In this document: positions 11,586 through 22,718 of the stretch, piece by piece
How the letters are laid out: each line of letters begins with the position of its first letter
Numbering within the stretch: position 1 is the stretch's first letter
DNA from: Cryptomeria japonica
Taxonomy: Eukaryota; Streptophyta; Pinopsida; Cupressales; Cupressaceae
Assembly: GCF_030272615.1 (NCBI RefSeq)
Contig: NC_081409.1
Coordinates: 651,592,468 to 651,650,467 of the forward strand
Direction: 5' to 3'
Length of the DNA: 58,000 bases
Position numbers and translations under genes: made by a program
Notes under the pieces: generated by a model
The model's input: the letters and a program-made list of their open reading frames with translations, nothing else
The model's database searches: none
Told to the model about the DNA's origin: nothing

Positions 11586-12807
11586 TGTTTCTATTTAGTA
11601 AGTTGCCATTAGTTTTATGCCCAAAGTCATCCTATATACACTAGTCAGTTTATACTACCGAAAAGTCCAGTCAGTAAATACCAAGGTTATCGGTGTCGGT
11701 TACAGAAGAGAGACAAGTCACCGAGATGATAAACACTGAGCTATGAATTGAGACAAATACAGAATGTCTACCAAGTAAAGTTAATATGTCTACCAAGCAG
11801 CAAAGAAGGAATACCGAGTTAATCTGAACCAAGTGGAAACATGTTACCAGATTCAATGAACCTAGACACACATGTGAAATTTGTTACAAGATTCGAGAAG
11901 ATGAAACCATTATTACATAGGAAATTGCATTTAAAGATTTTTTATGATTTTGAGGAAGAATATCCAATGAAATAATTTCTATGTTTATTCATTCAATAAA
12001 ACATGTTTGTATGATCGAAGCATGAACAGATCACCATCTCAGAGATCTATATAAATAGATTGATTTGAGTATTTGAAAAAATGACATGACAATCAAGAGA
12101 GAAGATATGAAGTGATGATATAGTTAAGTGTGAAGAAAGAAGATTGACAGAGATATTCAAAGGTTACCGAGAAGGTTTCATAGAATAGTTTAAGGGATAG
12201 AGTATACAGAAGTGGTTACTGAGTTTATTTATCAATTACCAAGGAATGCTATGAGCAAGGTAAGTTTATATTGAGCACATAGAGTTTGCTATAACATTTT
12301 ATATGTGAAGTTGTAGATATTTTGTAAAGATTTTGATTGAATTATTGAGTTGCGTTAGAAACCTTTAATAGGGTAAAAGACTCTAATAAAGTCTATAAAT
12401 TGTAAAGCCTTTAACCAGGTACAACATTTTGTAGAAGTGTTTGTAAAATGCTTTAGCAAGGTAGATCTAAAGATCTTTATACTCCTAACAGGGTAAGCTA
12501 TCAGAAATAGCTAAACATGTAGCTCTAACCGAGCAATCTTGATTACTGCAGTAGTGAAGTTGTGGGTGTCATCCCCACTGCAGTTTTTCTCTCTAACCAA
12601 GAGTTTCTACATGACCAAAAATCTTTGTGTTATGGAGTGAAATTTTGATGGATGTTATTTCTATGATTATTTTTCAGTATTATATATTTATGAGATCAAC
12701 AATACTTAGTTTGTGTTTATGAGTAAAATTGTTTTTCAAGAAATGTTTTGAAGTACTGATTCACCCCTCCCCTCTCAGTACATTAGCTTTCCAAGTCAGA
12801 CCTAACA
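11586..12807 (+). repeat. E3 5' LTR
   Basis: It starts TGTTTCTATTT and ends CAGACCTAACA, with a TTCACCCCTCCCCTCTCAGT module near the end. The middle-to-3' part repeats phrases such as CTAACAGGGTAA and TTTAACCAGGT, similar to the iterated phrases in the other LTRs here. Confidence 0.92.
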
Positions 12808-12809
12808 AT

Positions 12810-12821
12810 TGGTATCAGAGC
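12810..12821 (+). other. E3 primer binding site
   Basis: Exact TGGTATCAGAGC, two bases after the LTR. Confidence 0.92.
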
Positions 12822-12869
12822 TTAATTCTTGGTAAAGGGACTAACAGCCTAAAGAGAAAGATTCTATCA

Positions 12870-14231
12870 ATGGAAGGCTATAAACAATCACGCAGGATTG
12901 TGAATCTTCAAGAAGAATTGGATCATGCCAATCAAGTGATTACAAATATGCAAAGGCAAATGAAAAGATCATTGAAAGTCAGAAGAAGGTTGTCTGATGA
13001 TTTACAAAACTCACAAGAGTTGGTGGAACAAATTGAGACATCATCTGAGAACAACATATCAGAAGAATCTGAAGAAATGATTGCAGAATTGAAAGAAAAG
13101 AAAAAAGCACTTAATGAACAACTAAAAGCAATGAGAAGGGAACATGAGTATTTCAGCACACAAATGACTGAAAATCTTGAAGCATTGAGAATAGCTAAAG
13201 ATAATAAGTGAAATATGGAAGGAGAAAAACAATAGAAAGAAGCAATGTTGTCTACAAAGAATGATGAAATATCAAGGATGACTGAAGTTCAACATAATCT
13301 GTCTGATCAATTGGACTATGCACATCATGAAGCTACTCTAAAGGAAAATGAGATCCAAGCATTGAAACTTGAATTATCAAGATTAGCCGATGAACTAGAA
13401 GAAGAAAATAAGTCAAAAGAAACACTGAGGAAAAGCCATGAATCATCAAGAATGTTGGATGAGCAACTAAATATGAGAACACCCAACAAAACTGCAGGAC
13501 TCGGTTACAAAGGAAACAACTCTACTGAGAAAGGGATCAACACGGCCGAGAAAGGAGAATCATCAAAGAAAGCTAGAAACAAAGAGAACATCAATAAAAT
13601 GAAGGACAAGAATCCTATTTGTAACTATTGTGGAAGATGAGGACATACTGCCAACGTTTGCCGGAGCAGAAAAGGTAAGCAATCGAATGTTACTAGGTTT
13701 GATGGTTATTGTTACAATTGCAATAAGTATGGTCACACATCTAAGTAATGTAGGACAAAGTCTATTAACAATTATCAGAAGGAAAAATTCAAGGGGTTTT
13801 GCAAAAATTGCAATAGATATGGACACAATACCGAGAAATGTTGGTTTAAGCAAAAAAACTATATGTGGACTCCACACCAAGCAAACACTAGAAGTTACCG
13901 AACTCACACAGATCTCAATCAACAATATACTTCAGTACCATGGGATTACAATACAAGAATATAGTGTGAATGTTGTGGAAGATATGAACATATAAGTGCA
14001 AACTATATGATTAGGTTTGAAATGAACAACCGGAGATCATGGAGAAATCCCAAAATGGCATGTTTTCATTGTCAAAAAGTTGGACATGTGGCTAAAGACT
14101 ATAGAGACCAACCTAGAGGAGATACTGAGGAGATAAGAAGCAAATTACAGAAATTTTGGAAGAAGGAAAATGTGTCAACTAATGAAGGAAGCACCTTACC
14201 TACCAAGTTAGGTGCATCTACTTCAAATTAA
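12870..14231 (+). pseudogene. E3 Gag-like protein with five CCHC knuckles
   Basis: One uninterrupted frame of 453 codons plus a terminal stop, starting at ATG 12870 (MEGYKQSRRIVNLQEEL). It is broken only by five stop codons (13209 TGA, 13233 TAG, 13638 TGA, 13746 TAA, 13962 TAG). Residues 1 to about 200 form a Glu/Lys/Leu-rich coiled coil. Then come the knuckles CNYCGR-stop-GHTANVC, CYNCNKYGHTSK-stop-C, CKNCNRYGHNTEKC, CECCGRYEHISAN (last Cys now Tyr) and CFHCQKVGHVAKD (last Cys now Tyr). The stops in knuckles 1 and 2 sit where Arg and Gln would be expected, so CGA and CAA are the likely ancestral codons. One or two knuckles are usual for plant Gag, so five is high. No protease domain follows. 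Confidence 0.85.
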
Positions 14232-14714
14232 TCAATAAAGTTATGGAGGGACTACATTCTTACAAGGTAAGATCTTAACAATTCCTATATAATCATGTAC
14301 ATAATTCCAAAATCTGCATAGCTAAGATGCAATAGCAAGTTTCAAATTTTATCTAGTCTTTCGAATTACTAGAGAAGTCGGCAAATGTATTAAACCTATC
14401 TAGTCGGTAAAAGCTAATAAGAGAGATATTCGGTATAGTGGAACCGAGTGCATTTAATTCCTATTTTACTTAAAGTATTTTGCGCGGTCATTTTTCACTT
14501 ACCAGTTTTCAAAGTGCAGAGCAAAGAGAATCAAAAGGTGATCAAACATTTCTGAGAGCGAATTCAAGGTATTTATCATAATCTAAACTACATTTTTAGC
14601 AGTTAACCGATCACAGTCAAGTTGTGAATATTTGCGAAGTATTTACTAAGTTGGAAGCATTTTCTGGTTATTTAAAACCCTAAGGTATTTCGTAAGTAGA
14701 ATTTCAAGTTTGAA
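14232..14714 (+). other. E3 spacer between the two ORFs
   Basis: No open frame. The sequence is AT-rich with phrases resembling the LTR (GTCGGTAAAAGC, ACCGAGTGC). How the downstream gene would be expressed is not evident: a spliced or separate transcript is possible, with several AG acceptor-like sites before 14600. Confidence 0.5.
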
Positions 14715-17700
14715 ATGGCTCCCAAGGTACAAAAACCCATTGTAGTAGAGAGCATTGAGAAGCCTACACTGAAATACACCTTACCTCCCAAAGTGGCATC
14801 CGAACCCGATGAGAAAAGTGCATTCTCTCTTATTTCGGATAGGGTTCTGTTGATCGAAGATGTTAGATTTTACACCAAGTGCCAAGTTGATGAGCTGGGT
14901 CATACTAAGATTAAGGATATGTATGACAAATTGTGCACTGATGGAAACCTAGATAGCAAGTTTAAGCATATCAAAGTTAAGGGATTGACCAAAGCCCTAA
15001 CCTATCCTCGAGTCTTCAAACCCCAATGGGTCAAATTTTTCTTGAGCTGAGTGCATGATGATTTTATGTGGTTAGAGGATCAACCTTTCAAGATCACCAA
15101 GGAGATTATTCACATGATAATCGGATACCCTATATTTGACCATGTCCGAGCACAAAAGATGATTTCACAGAAGGAATTGATAACATTAACAGGTGTTGAG
15201 TCTGATAGCAGAGGTCTCAAGTTGAACAATGTGACTAATGCAAAACTAAACTTTGCTATTAGAGTTATTGTTTATTGTTTCTTCCAGTATACAAGAGAAA
15301 ACATAGTACCGTGTGTAGTTGTAGATTTGGCTTATAAAATTGTTAAAAAGGGTATGCAAATTGATTTATGTGAAGTGTTTTTGAAGAATCTTTTTGAAAA
15401 TCTCAATACAATAAGGAAACCGAAGAAGAACAATACTGCAAACACACTAAAGTTTGGGTCACTCTTAGTGTGTATGTTCTTCTATTTTCATAAATTCTTT
15501 CCTTCAGTCTGTAACATTGTTTGGGAATTACACCTACCTATCACCCATCAAATAAATGATTTCATTAATCAGCTAGGTGATAATTTCAATATGATAATGG
15601 ATGATTACTTCAACAGATTCTAGGAAAAGATGCATAGCAGGTACATGATTCCACCTCAGCTAGTGGAAAAGTACAAGGATACTATATGTTTTGAATTAAA
15701 TACCGACTACTGTTATGTCAATGTAGTAGAACCCAGGACTCAATCATTACTGCCTATGGGTTATGAGATAGATTTTGACATTGCTCAACAATAGATAGAT
15801 GCCTTTTTAGCACTTCCAAGGCATGCTACTGAGAATAGATATGACACCTATGAAGAGGTGAAAGAAAAAGTAAAAATGAGCATTGTAGTACCAAAGGCTA
15901 CCAGAAAAGCCACCAAAATGATCAAGGATTTAACTGAGAAGTTTGGAGAAGGTTCTACCTCCACACCTACTAAGCCAACAAGAAGGAAGAGTGATCAACT
16001 TTTGATCAAGGAAGAATCTGAAGCTCAAGAAGCAGCAATTACATTGAGCACCGAGTTGCCAAAGGGCAAAGTTTTGAAAAGAAAGAAAAAGGATACAACC
16101 GAGGTGTCACCGACCAAGCCAGCAAAGCGACCGATCACTAGATCATCGATTGCATCACCCCGTAAGAAGCAGAAGAATGTAGAAACACCTAAAGTTACAA
16201 AAACTTATAGAAAGAAGACCAGAAGACTAATTTTGGATAAAGAGGAAAGTGACACAAAGTCAGAAGATGTAAATAAATTTCAAGTTGTAAAAAGCACAAA
16301 GGAAGATGTACATAGTGTTGACAATTTTTGTGCAAAATTAAAGGAATATGGTGGATTTGGGTCGTTTAGATATGTAAAATATGATAGAAGAATAGATGAA
16401 GAGAAGAGGCAAATAGAAGAGACTGTAATTTGTGTACTTCTCAAGTTCTGAGTAGTTCCATTGGAAGTGGTTGGTTTTCTTCCAAAAGCATTATACTCAC
16501 ACATTGATAATAGATGCAAATATTCTATGGACTCAGAGAAGCAAATAAGAGAAAGAGTTTTGGTTCATCTCTTTCTAGATATGCCAGTAGATGGCATAAG
16601 AGATCATTTGAAAAACTACCAAACAAATTTTCAAGTAAAACAAAGGGCCTTGAAAATGATGAATGGCCTATTTCTTGAAGTTGAAAAAGAAACTAAAGAA
16701 AAATGGAAGAAAATATTCAGGATTTAGGCTAAAGAGCCAAAAGGTGAAGTAGAAATAGTTGACATCACTGAGCAAGATCCTGCTTCCACTATTCAGTTAG
16801 ATGAGGATGCAATAGACACTGGAGCACATGAAGGAGAAATGATAGAAGGGAGCTCCTATGCCAAATTGATTTCAAGTGAATCAGTTGTCGAATAGATTAA
16901 GTCCTATCCTCCGATCACCCAACAAGTTACAGCCTAGAAACTTCAGGACACAGATCAAGGTATAGAGGATCAAAAGGTTAAACTAGATTAATCTACCTCT
17001 CAGGCCACTGATGAGAAAAATTCCCAAGTACCATCAAGCACCGAGACAATTGCCAATAAAACTCTGAGCAAGGAAACACCGAAGGATATAACAGAGGCTA
17101 TAGGAACTGACAAAAGTGTTTCCTCTACTGAGCAACATACCAAGAAAGGACAAGCCTCAAAATCCATTGTACCCATTCAACCGGAGAAGGCATCATCATC
17201 AAAGGGGAAGAAAGAAAAAAGACACAGTTTTAAGATAGATCTGCCAAAGCCCATTATGTTACCGAATGTTGACATTACAAAATTGAAAGGGCAAGCATTG
17301 ATAGAATTCGGTGAGCTTTGTAAAGCCAAAGCAGAGCAGAAAAGATAGATAGCTATTCAGCATAAGAACCGAGTACTTCAGAAGGTCAAAACATTATTGA
17401 TAGACATGATACCTGAAGCTACCATCAATAAAGATGCTACCATCTATGTGCAACTGGATGAACTACTCACTCAATTGGAGGAATCAGGAGTAGAAGCATC
17501 AAAATACCTTAGCAAATTGAAAGATAAAGAGCTAATTGCCCAGATGATTGAAGAAGTGCAAAAAGCAATTGCTATAGGTAAAATAAAGCTTATTGAATTC
17601 ATTGATGAGTTGTCCCCTCAACTCAAGCATATTATTTATTTATTCCAGAAGTTATGTACATTCTCATTCTTCATCAAAGATATCAAGAATAAGACCGAAG

Positions 17701-18095
17701 TCATTGAAAAAGAGATTGTTGATCTCTCAAATAAATTGAATACTGAGCCAAATTCTCTTCAGAATTTTTATACAAGGCTACAAACCCATATGGCTCAACA
17801 GTTAGAACTTAAGAATGAAGAGCATAAAATGAGGATGGATATCATGACTCTTCAAACATTATTTATTCCCCATTTGTCATCAGTTCAAGAGAAAATCAAC
17901 CGAGCTACCCAATTGTCAACTCAAGTAGAGGGAAGCACTTTAGATGGTTTTCTCACGCTGTCAGCTGATATTACAACTCAGAATACAATACTAGAAAGTG
18001 TCAAGGATGCACTTACCAATGCTCTTATAGAAGCTCATACAAAGTATAAATCTATTTTTGATCAGTTGCCCCCACCAAATGGTAACTGGTTTTAA
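14715..18095 (+). pseudogene. E3 second ORF, 1126 codons, conserved family of unknown function
   Basis: The start is ATG 14715 (MAPKVQKPIVVES). The frame runs to TAA at 18093 without any frameshift, with nine in-frame stops at 15048, 15621, 15792, 16449, 16725, 16893, 16935, 16989 and 17346. Blocks shared with E1 and E2 are EDVRFYTKCQVDEL (codons 49-61), HDDFMWLEDQPFKITKEI (about 114-131), and DLAYKIV to FGSLLVCMFFYF (about 204-258). Around codons 300-350 there is VEKYKDTI and LPMGYEIDFDIAQ, echoed in E2. Codons 400-520 are strongly basic with KRKKK, nuclear-signal-like. The last 230 codons are a long Glu/Lys/Gln coiled coil. No enzyme motif and no convincing signal peptide or membrane anchor were found, which argues against an envelope protein. 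Nucleoprotein or a second Gag-like structural role is a guess. Confidence 0.8.
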
Positions 18096-18361
18096 TGTTT
18101 GTCAAAAAGGGGGAGTGTACCAAGTATACAGAGTATTTGAGTGTATAGAGTTTATCATATATACCGAGTGTATAGTTGAAATTGAAAGGGGGAGCATGGA
18201 ATATCAAGAGCATGGAACATCAAGTTATGTACATAATATTGATAAGGGGAGTATGTATTTGAACAATGTATATACTTCATTTTTGCAAGTATATAGATTT
18301 TGTGTTATGACTTTGAAAGGAGTTTTGTCAAACATACCAAACTAATGTCAAAAGGCAAGAT
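18096..18361 (+). other. E3 3' untranslated region with purine tracts
   Basis: Contains AAAAAGGGGGAG at about 18104-18115 and, directly before the LTR, CAAAAGGCAAGAT (18349-18361), a decayed polypurine tract. Bases 18339-18350 pair with 18380-18391 across the LTR junction. Confidence 0.65.
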
Positions 18362-19583
18362 TGTTGCTATTTACTAAGTTGTCATTAGTTTTATGCCCAA
18401 AGTCATCCTATATACACTAGTCAGTTTATACTACCGAAAAGTCCAGTCGGTAAATACCAAGGTTATCAGTGTTGGTTACAGAAGAGAGACAAGTCACTGA
18501 GATGATAAACACCGAGCTATGAACCGAGATGAATACAAAATGTCTATCGAGTAAAGTTAATATGTCTACCAAGCAGCAAATAAGGAATATCGAGTTAATC
18601 TGAACTGAGTGGAAATGTGTTACCAAATTCAATGAACCTGGACACACATGTGAAACATGTTACAAGATTCGAGAAGATGAAACCGTTATTACATAGGAAA
18701 TTGCATTTAAGGATTTTGTATGATTTTGAGGAAGAATATCCAATGAAATAATTTCTATGTTTATTCATTCAATAAAACATGTTTGTATGATCGAAGCATG
18801 AACGGATCACCATCTCAGAGATCTATATAAACATAATGATTTGAGTATTTGAAAAAATGACATGACAATCAAGAGAGAAGATATCAAGTGATGATATAGT
18901 CAAGTGTGAAGAAAGAAGATTGACAGAGATATTCAGAGGTTACCGAGAAGGTTTCAAAGAATAGTTTAAGGGATAGAGTATACAAAAGTGGTTACTGAGT
19001 TTATTTATCAATTACTGAGGAATGCTATGAGCAAGGTAAGTTTATATTGACCACATAGAGTCTGCAATAACATTTCAGATGTGAAGTTGCAGATATTTTG
19101 TAAAGATTTTGATTGAATTATTAAGTTGTGTTAGAAACCTTTAACAGGGTAAAAGACTCTAATAAAGTCTATAAATTGTAAAGCCTTTAACTAGGTACAA
19201 TATTTTGTAGAAGTATTTGTAAAATCCTTTAGCAAGGTATATCTAAAGATCTTTATACTCCTAATAGGGTAAGCTATCAGAAATAGCTAAACCTATAGCT
19301 CTAACCGAGCAATCTTGATTACTACAGTAGTGAAGTTGTGGGTGCCATCCCCACCATAGTTATTCTCTCTAACCAAGAGTTTCTGCATGACCAAAAACAT
19401 TTGTGTTATGGAGTGAAATTTTGATGGATGTTATTTCTATGATTATGTTTCAGTATTATATATTTATGAGATCAACAATACTTAGTTTGTGTTTATGAGT
19501 AAAATTGTTTTTCAAGAAAAGTTTTGAAGTACTGATTCACCCCTCCCCTCTCAGTACATTAGCTTTCCAAGTCAGACCTAACA
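18362..19583 (+). repeat. E3 3' LTR
   Basis: Same 1222-bp length as the 5' copy, starting TGTTGCTATTT and ending CCTAACA, then the TAAAG duplication. Confidence 0.92.
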
Positions 19584-19870
19584 TAAAGAACTTGTGGCTT
19601 TGGCCCAGGGGGAGTAATCAAAGAAATATCTTTTTCCCCTTCCAAAAAAAGTGAAACTTTGCTTTTATAACTCATCACATAAATCTGGCATGTTAGTGTG
19701 GAGCTAAGTGATGAGTTATAATTTAGTGCACTCATCATAGAAATCTGGCATGCCATTATGAAAATCAAGGTAGTTGATAACAATGCATAAGCATTTAATG
19801 CGAGCTAGTGGATGGAAGGTAAAAAGGGGATTTCTGACAATTTTTTTATCTCACCAAAAATTGAAGTGCA
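19584..19870 (+). other. E2 internal spacer, non-coding
   Basis: E2 sequence between its Gag-like and second genes, resuming after E3 at the duplicated TAAAG. It holds two imperfect copies of an AAATCTGGCATG phrase (about 19682 and 19742) and no gene. Confidence 0.55.
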
Positions 19871-21311
19871 TGTTGGCATTTGCATGAAGATTGCATTAAT
19901 GATATGTTATGTTGTCATTGATGTCAAATGAACTGGTAATGGTATTTATGATATTGTTGTTATTATTGATATTGTCTTGTAACTTGTAGGAAGAGCTTTA
20001 TGGAAGATGTTGTAAACCAATATATAAGTATGTGAGTTGAACTGTTAACCGGTGTATAAGGTTAAACCCTTTCTATGCAATGCAACCAGTAAACCCTACT
20101 AGTTGTTTTTGTTAAACCCTAACTAATTAAGTTTGTTGAAATGGTTACGTTGGTTTATTATCTGATGTTGAGTGATAATGATGGTGACATACGTGGTCAT
20201 TGCATGAAGATAAGTTCAGATTGTTTTGGCACATTTATTTGATTGTTTAGGGAATGAGAAAAGTGGATTGCATCTAATACAAAGCGCGTGATGAGTTACA
20301 AGTCTGATGAAGTAGTGATCATGGAGTGGTTGGAATTTTCTTAAAGAATGTGTATAGATTGCTATGTAAATCTAACGGTCGTACTTGAACCAATTTTTTT
20401 GTAATCTCTATGAGAGAATTAGGTTTTTTCTATGTTACCAACCTAATTGATTTGTATTTAAGGTCGATGAAGTTGTTTTGTAAAAGGTGTTGGTAGAAAT
20501 CAATTGAGTGTGTGGTTACCTAACTAGAGAATGGATCTACAGTTTGTGTAAAGGCAGATTGAAGCTTAAAAGGATCTGATCAAGCAAATGTAGTGCTATT
20601 TAGACAGATGAAGAAAAACCTATTGTCTTCTAACAATTACAATAGAATTGAAATCCCCTAACCAGGCAAGCTCTAACAAGCTTGGTTACTTCTTAAATCC
20701 TCTAACAGGGTGGTCCATTAGCTTGGATTCTCAAACCCTCTACCGAGGTTACTCCTAATAGGGTATTTTCTTTTTATCAAGGCATTTGTAAATCCCTTAA
20801 CCGAGTGATTCCTAACAAGATCAGTTCTTAATAGGACTTATTGTAAAATCTTTAATAGGCTTGGCTCCTAACAGAGCGAACTTCAGAAGAGTTCAGATAG
20901 ATATCTTGTGAGTCTCATCTCATTGTGGTTTTTACCTATTTGGGTTTTCCACGTATAAACACTTGTGTCATGTGGTGAATGTTTTTGTGGTTATGGTCTT
21001 ATTTTTTTATTTGATTAACTACTTAACCATTTTTATAAGGCATGATAATTGGAAGCATTAAGAGATGGAGTGTGTTGATATATGATTAAGCATTTGGATG
21101 TTTACAAGATTAAAGTTGTTTATTGTTAAGTTTCTATAATAGTCAACTGGTATTCTTATGAGTATTGATCTTGACAGTGATATTTTATTGATAAGTTTAC
21201 TTTGTGTGATTGAGTTTGAGTTTGGGAAGTTTGTATCAATTTTTTCAGTTTACTGATTCACCCCCCCCTCTCAGTAATCTACTGGATACTTATTCTTTCA
21301 TCATACCATCA
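19871..21311 (+). mobile_element. Solo LTR, family S, plus orientation
   Basis: 1441 bp from TGTTGGCATTTGCATG to CATACCATCA, flanked by GTGCA at 19866-19870 and 21312-21316. It contains the ACTTGTGTCATGTGG and GGTTTTCCACGTATAAAC module and TTCACCCCCCCCTCTCAGT near its 3' end, so it is a Copia-type LTR. No internal sequence or partner in direct orientation is present, which indicates LTR-LTR recombination. Confidence 0.9.
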
Positions 21312-21396
21312 GTGCATTGTAAGCGTCAAAGACGATCAAGGAAATTAGGGTTTCCTGGTGAATCTATTTGAGTTACAATCCATTGAATCTACTTTC

Positions 21397-22718
21397 ATGG
21401 CTACTCTTGTAGTTGTTGGCATCATGACTGAGCCTCACCTAGTATTTGAGAAAACTCCTTACAAGGCAATGAAGACTAATCTAGCTGGTGCATTTTATAG
21501 TATACCTATTGGAGTTGTGTTGGATGAAGATATCCAGGCATACATCCATGTGAAGCTTGATGAATTCAATCACCATGGGAAACTATTGAATCTATGGATA
21601 TATGAGATGATGGGAAACTACCTTGAGGTAAAACCTAAATTCAAAACCTAGTTGAAAAGAAAATGAATACCTGGCATCATTTTACCAATTTACACTATGA
21701 TGATAAATGGGTAAGAATGACAATGAGTAGATTCCATGATAAGTTCTTATGGTTAGATCAAACCTATCATATCACTAAGGAAGTAATAAGGGTTATTACT
21801 AGTTTGAGAAATTTTGGGGCCATTCCTATTCAAAAATTGGCAAATAAAAAAGATGTAGTGAACCTGTAAGGGGAAACCTATGATGGGAATTCCCTATCCA
21901 TCACTTCTATTAAAAACAAGCTCATAAAGTATCAGACAATGATGATAGGAAACAAACTCCACTTTACCAACAAGGATAATTCCATTTTTGGCATGACGGT
22001 AAATATGGCTTATGAGATAGTCGAGTTAAATAAGGACTTTGATCTCTACAAAATTTTGAAACAACAATTCATGGACAAATTTATGTAGTGCAGAAAGAAG
22101 AAACACCCTTTCAAGTATGGAACCCTAGCTTTGTGTATTTTTTTCTACTTTCTGCAAGAAATTCCTAGTCAAGGAAGAGTTCTTTGGTTACTAGATAGAT
22201 CGGTAGCTCATTAGTTTGTGGAATGGTTGAGGAGATTTCCTAAAAATGTGGCAAGGGAAGACATGTTCATCTCCTATTTCTCTCTCTTTCAACTCAACAT
22301 GCAAAGGAGACAAAGGATTCTCAAGGAAATTGTTGAGAAATACAAAGAAGATATCATCTTCATGTTCATAATTAGCAAATGATTCATGGAGGCTATTGTC
22401 CCAAGAAAATATTGGTTTCCACCATTCAACTATGAGGTTACTAAAGATGTGTCAAAAGGTATAGCTCAAGTCCTATTGAAGAGCCTTATTGATGACATGC
22501 AATAAATATTTGGAATGGTAGTTGAAAAATCTTTGAAAATCCACATGAAACATACCAAGAAAACTCATGAAAAGAATGTAAAGAAAGTCATTCAAGAATC
22601 AATGGAAAAAGAAAATGTGACTACAGAGGAAATTACTGAGTTTAGGTGCTTCGGAAGACTAGCTAGCTCATCTAAAACCTCTGCCAAATAAATTCCAAAG
22701 GTACTTTCCCCATCTAGT
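21397..22718 (+). pseudogene. E2 second ORF, part 1
   Basis: The start is ATG 21397 (MATLVVVGIMTEP). The family blocks are DEDIQAYIHVKLDEF (about 21520), HDKFLWLDQTYHITKEVI (about 21740), and MAYEIVELNKDFDLY with HPFKYGTLALCIFFYF (about 22000-22150). IVEKYKEDIIF (about 22330) parallels VEKYKDTICF in E3. There is a stop at 21649, a frame change shortly after, and further stops. The insertion of a reverse solo LTR at 22719 splits it. As in E3, no pol domain lies between this gene and the Gag-like gene. Confidence 0.75.

Larger units (their letters stand above)
11586..19583 (+). mobile_element. E3: complete 8.0-kb LTR element with two ORFs and no pol
   Basis: Both LTRs are 1222 bp, start TGTT and end AACA, with TAAAG duplicated at 11581-11585 and 19584-19588. 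The 5.55-kb internal region carries a primer site, a Gag-like frame, a 1126-codon second frame and purine-rich tracts. No protease, integrase, reverse transcriptase or RNase H motif occurs on either strand. It inserted at the end of the E2 gag gene. In the first 145 or so bases the two LTRs show seven differences, five of them transitions. Confidence 0.92.

Noticed and set aside
12932-13159. Antisense open frames over the coiled-coil regions, such as this Ser/Phe-rich one
   Set aside because: They mirror the Glu/Lys-rich codons of the real Gag-like frame on the other strand.
14715-18095. E3 second ORF as a retroviral-type envelope gene
   Set aside because: I see no signal peptide, no membrane anchor and no cleavage site. 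The composition is basic and coiled-coil, so an envelope role is not supported.
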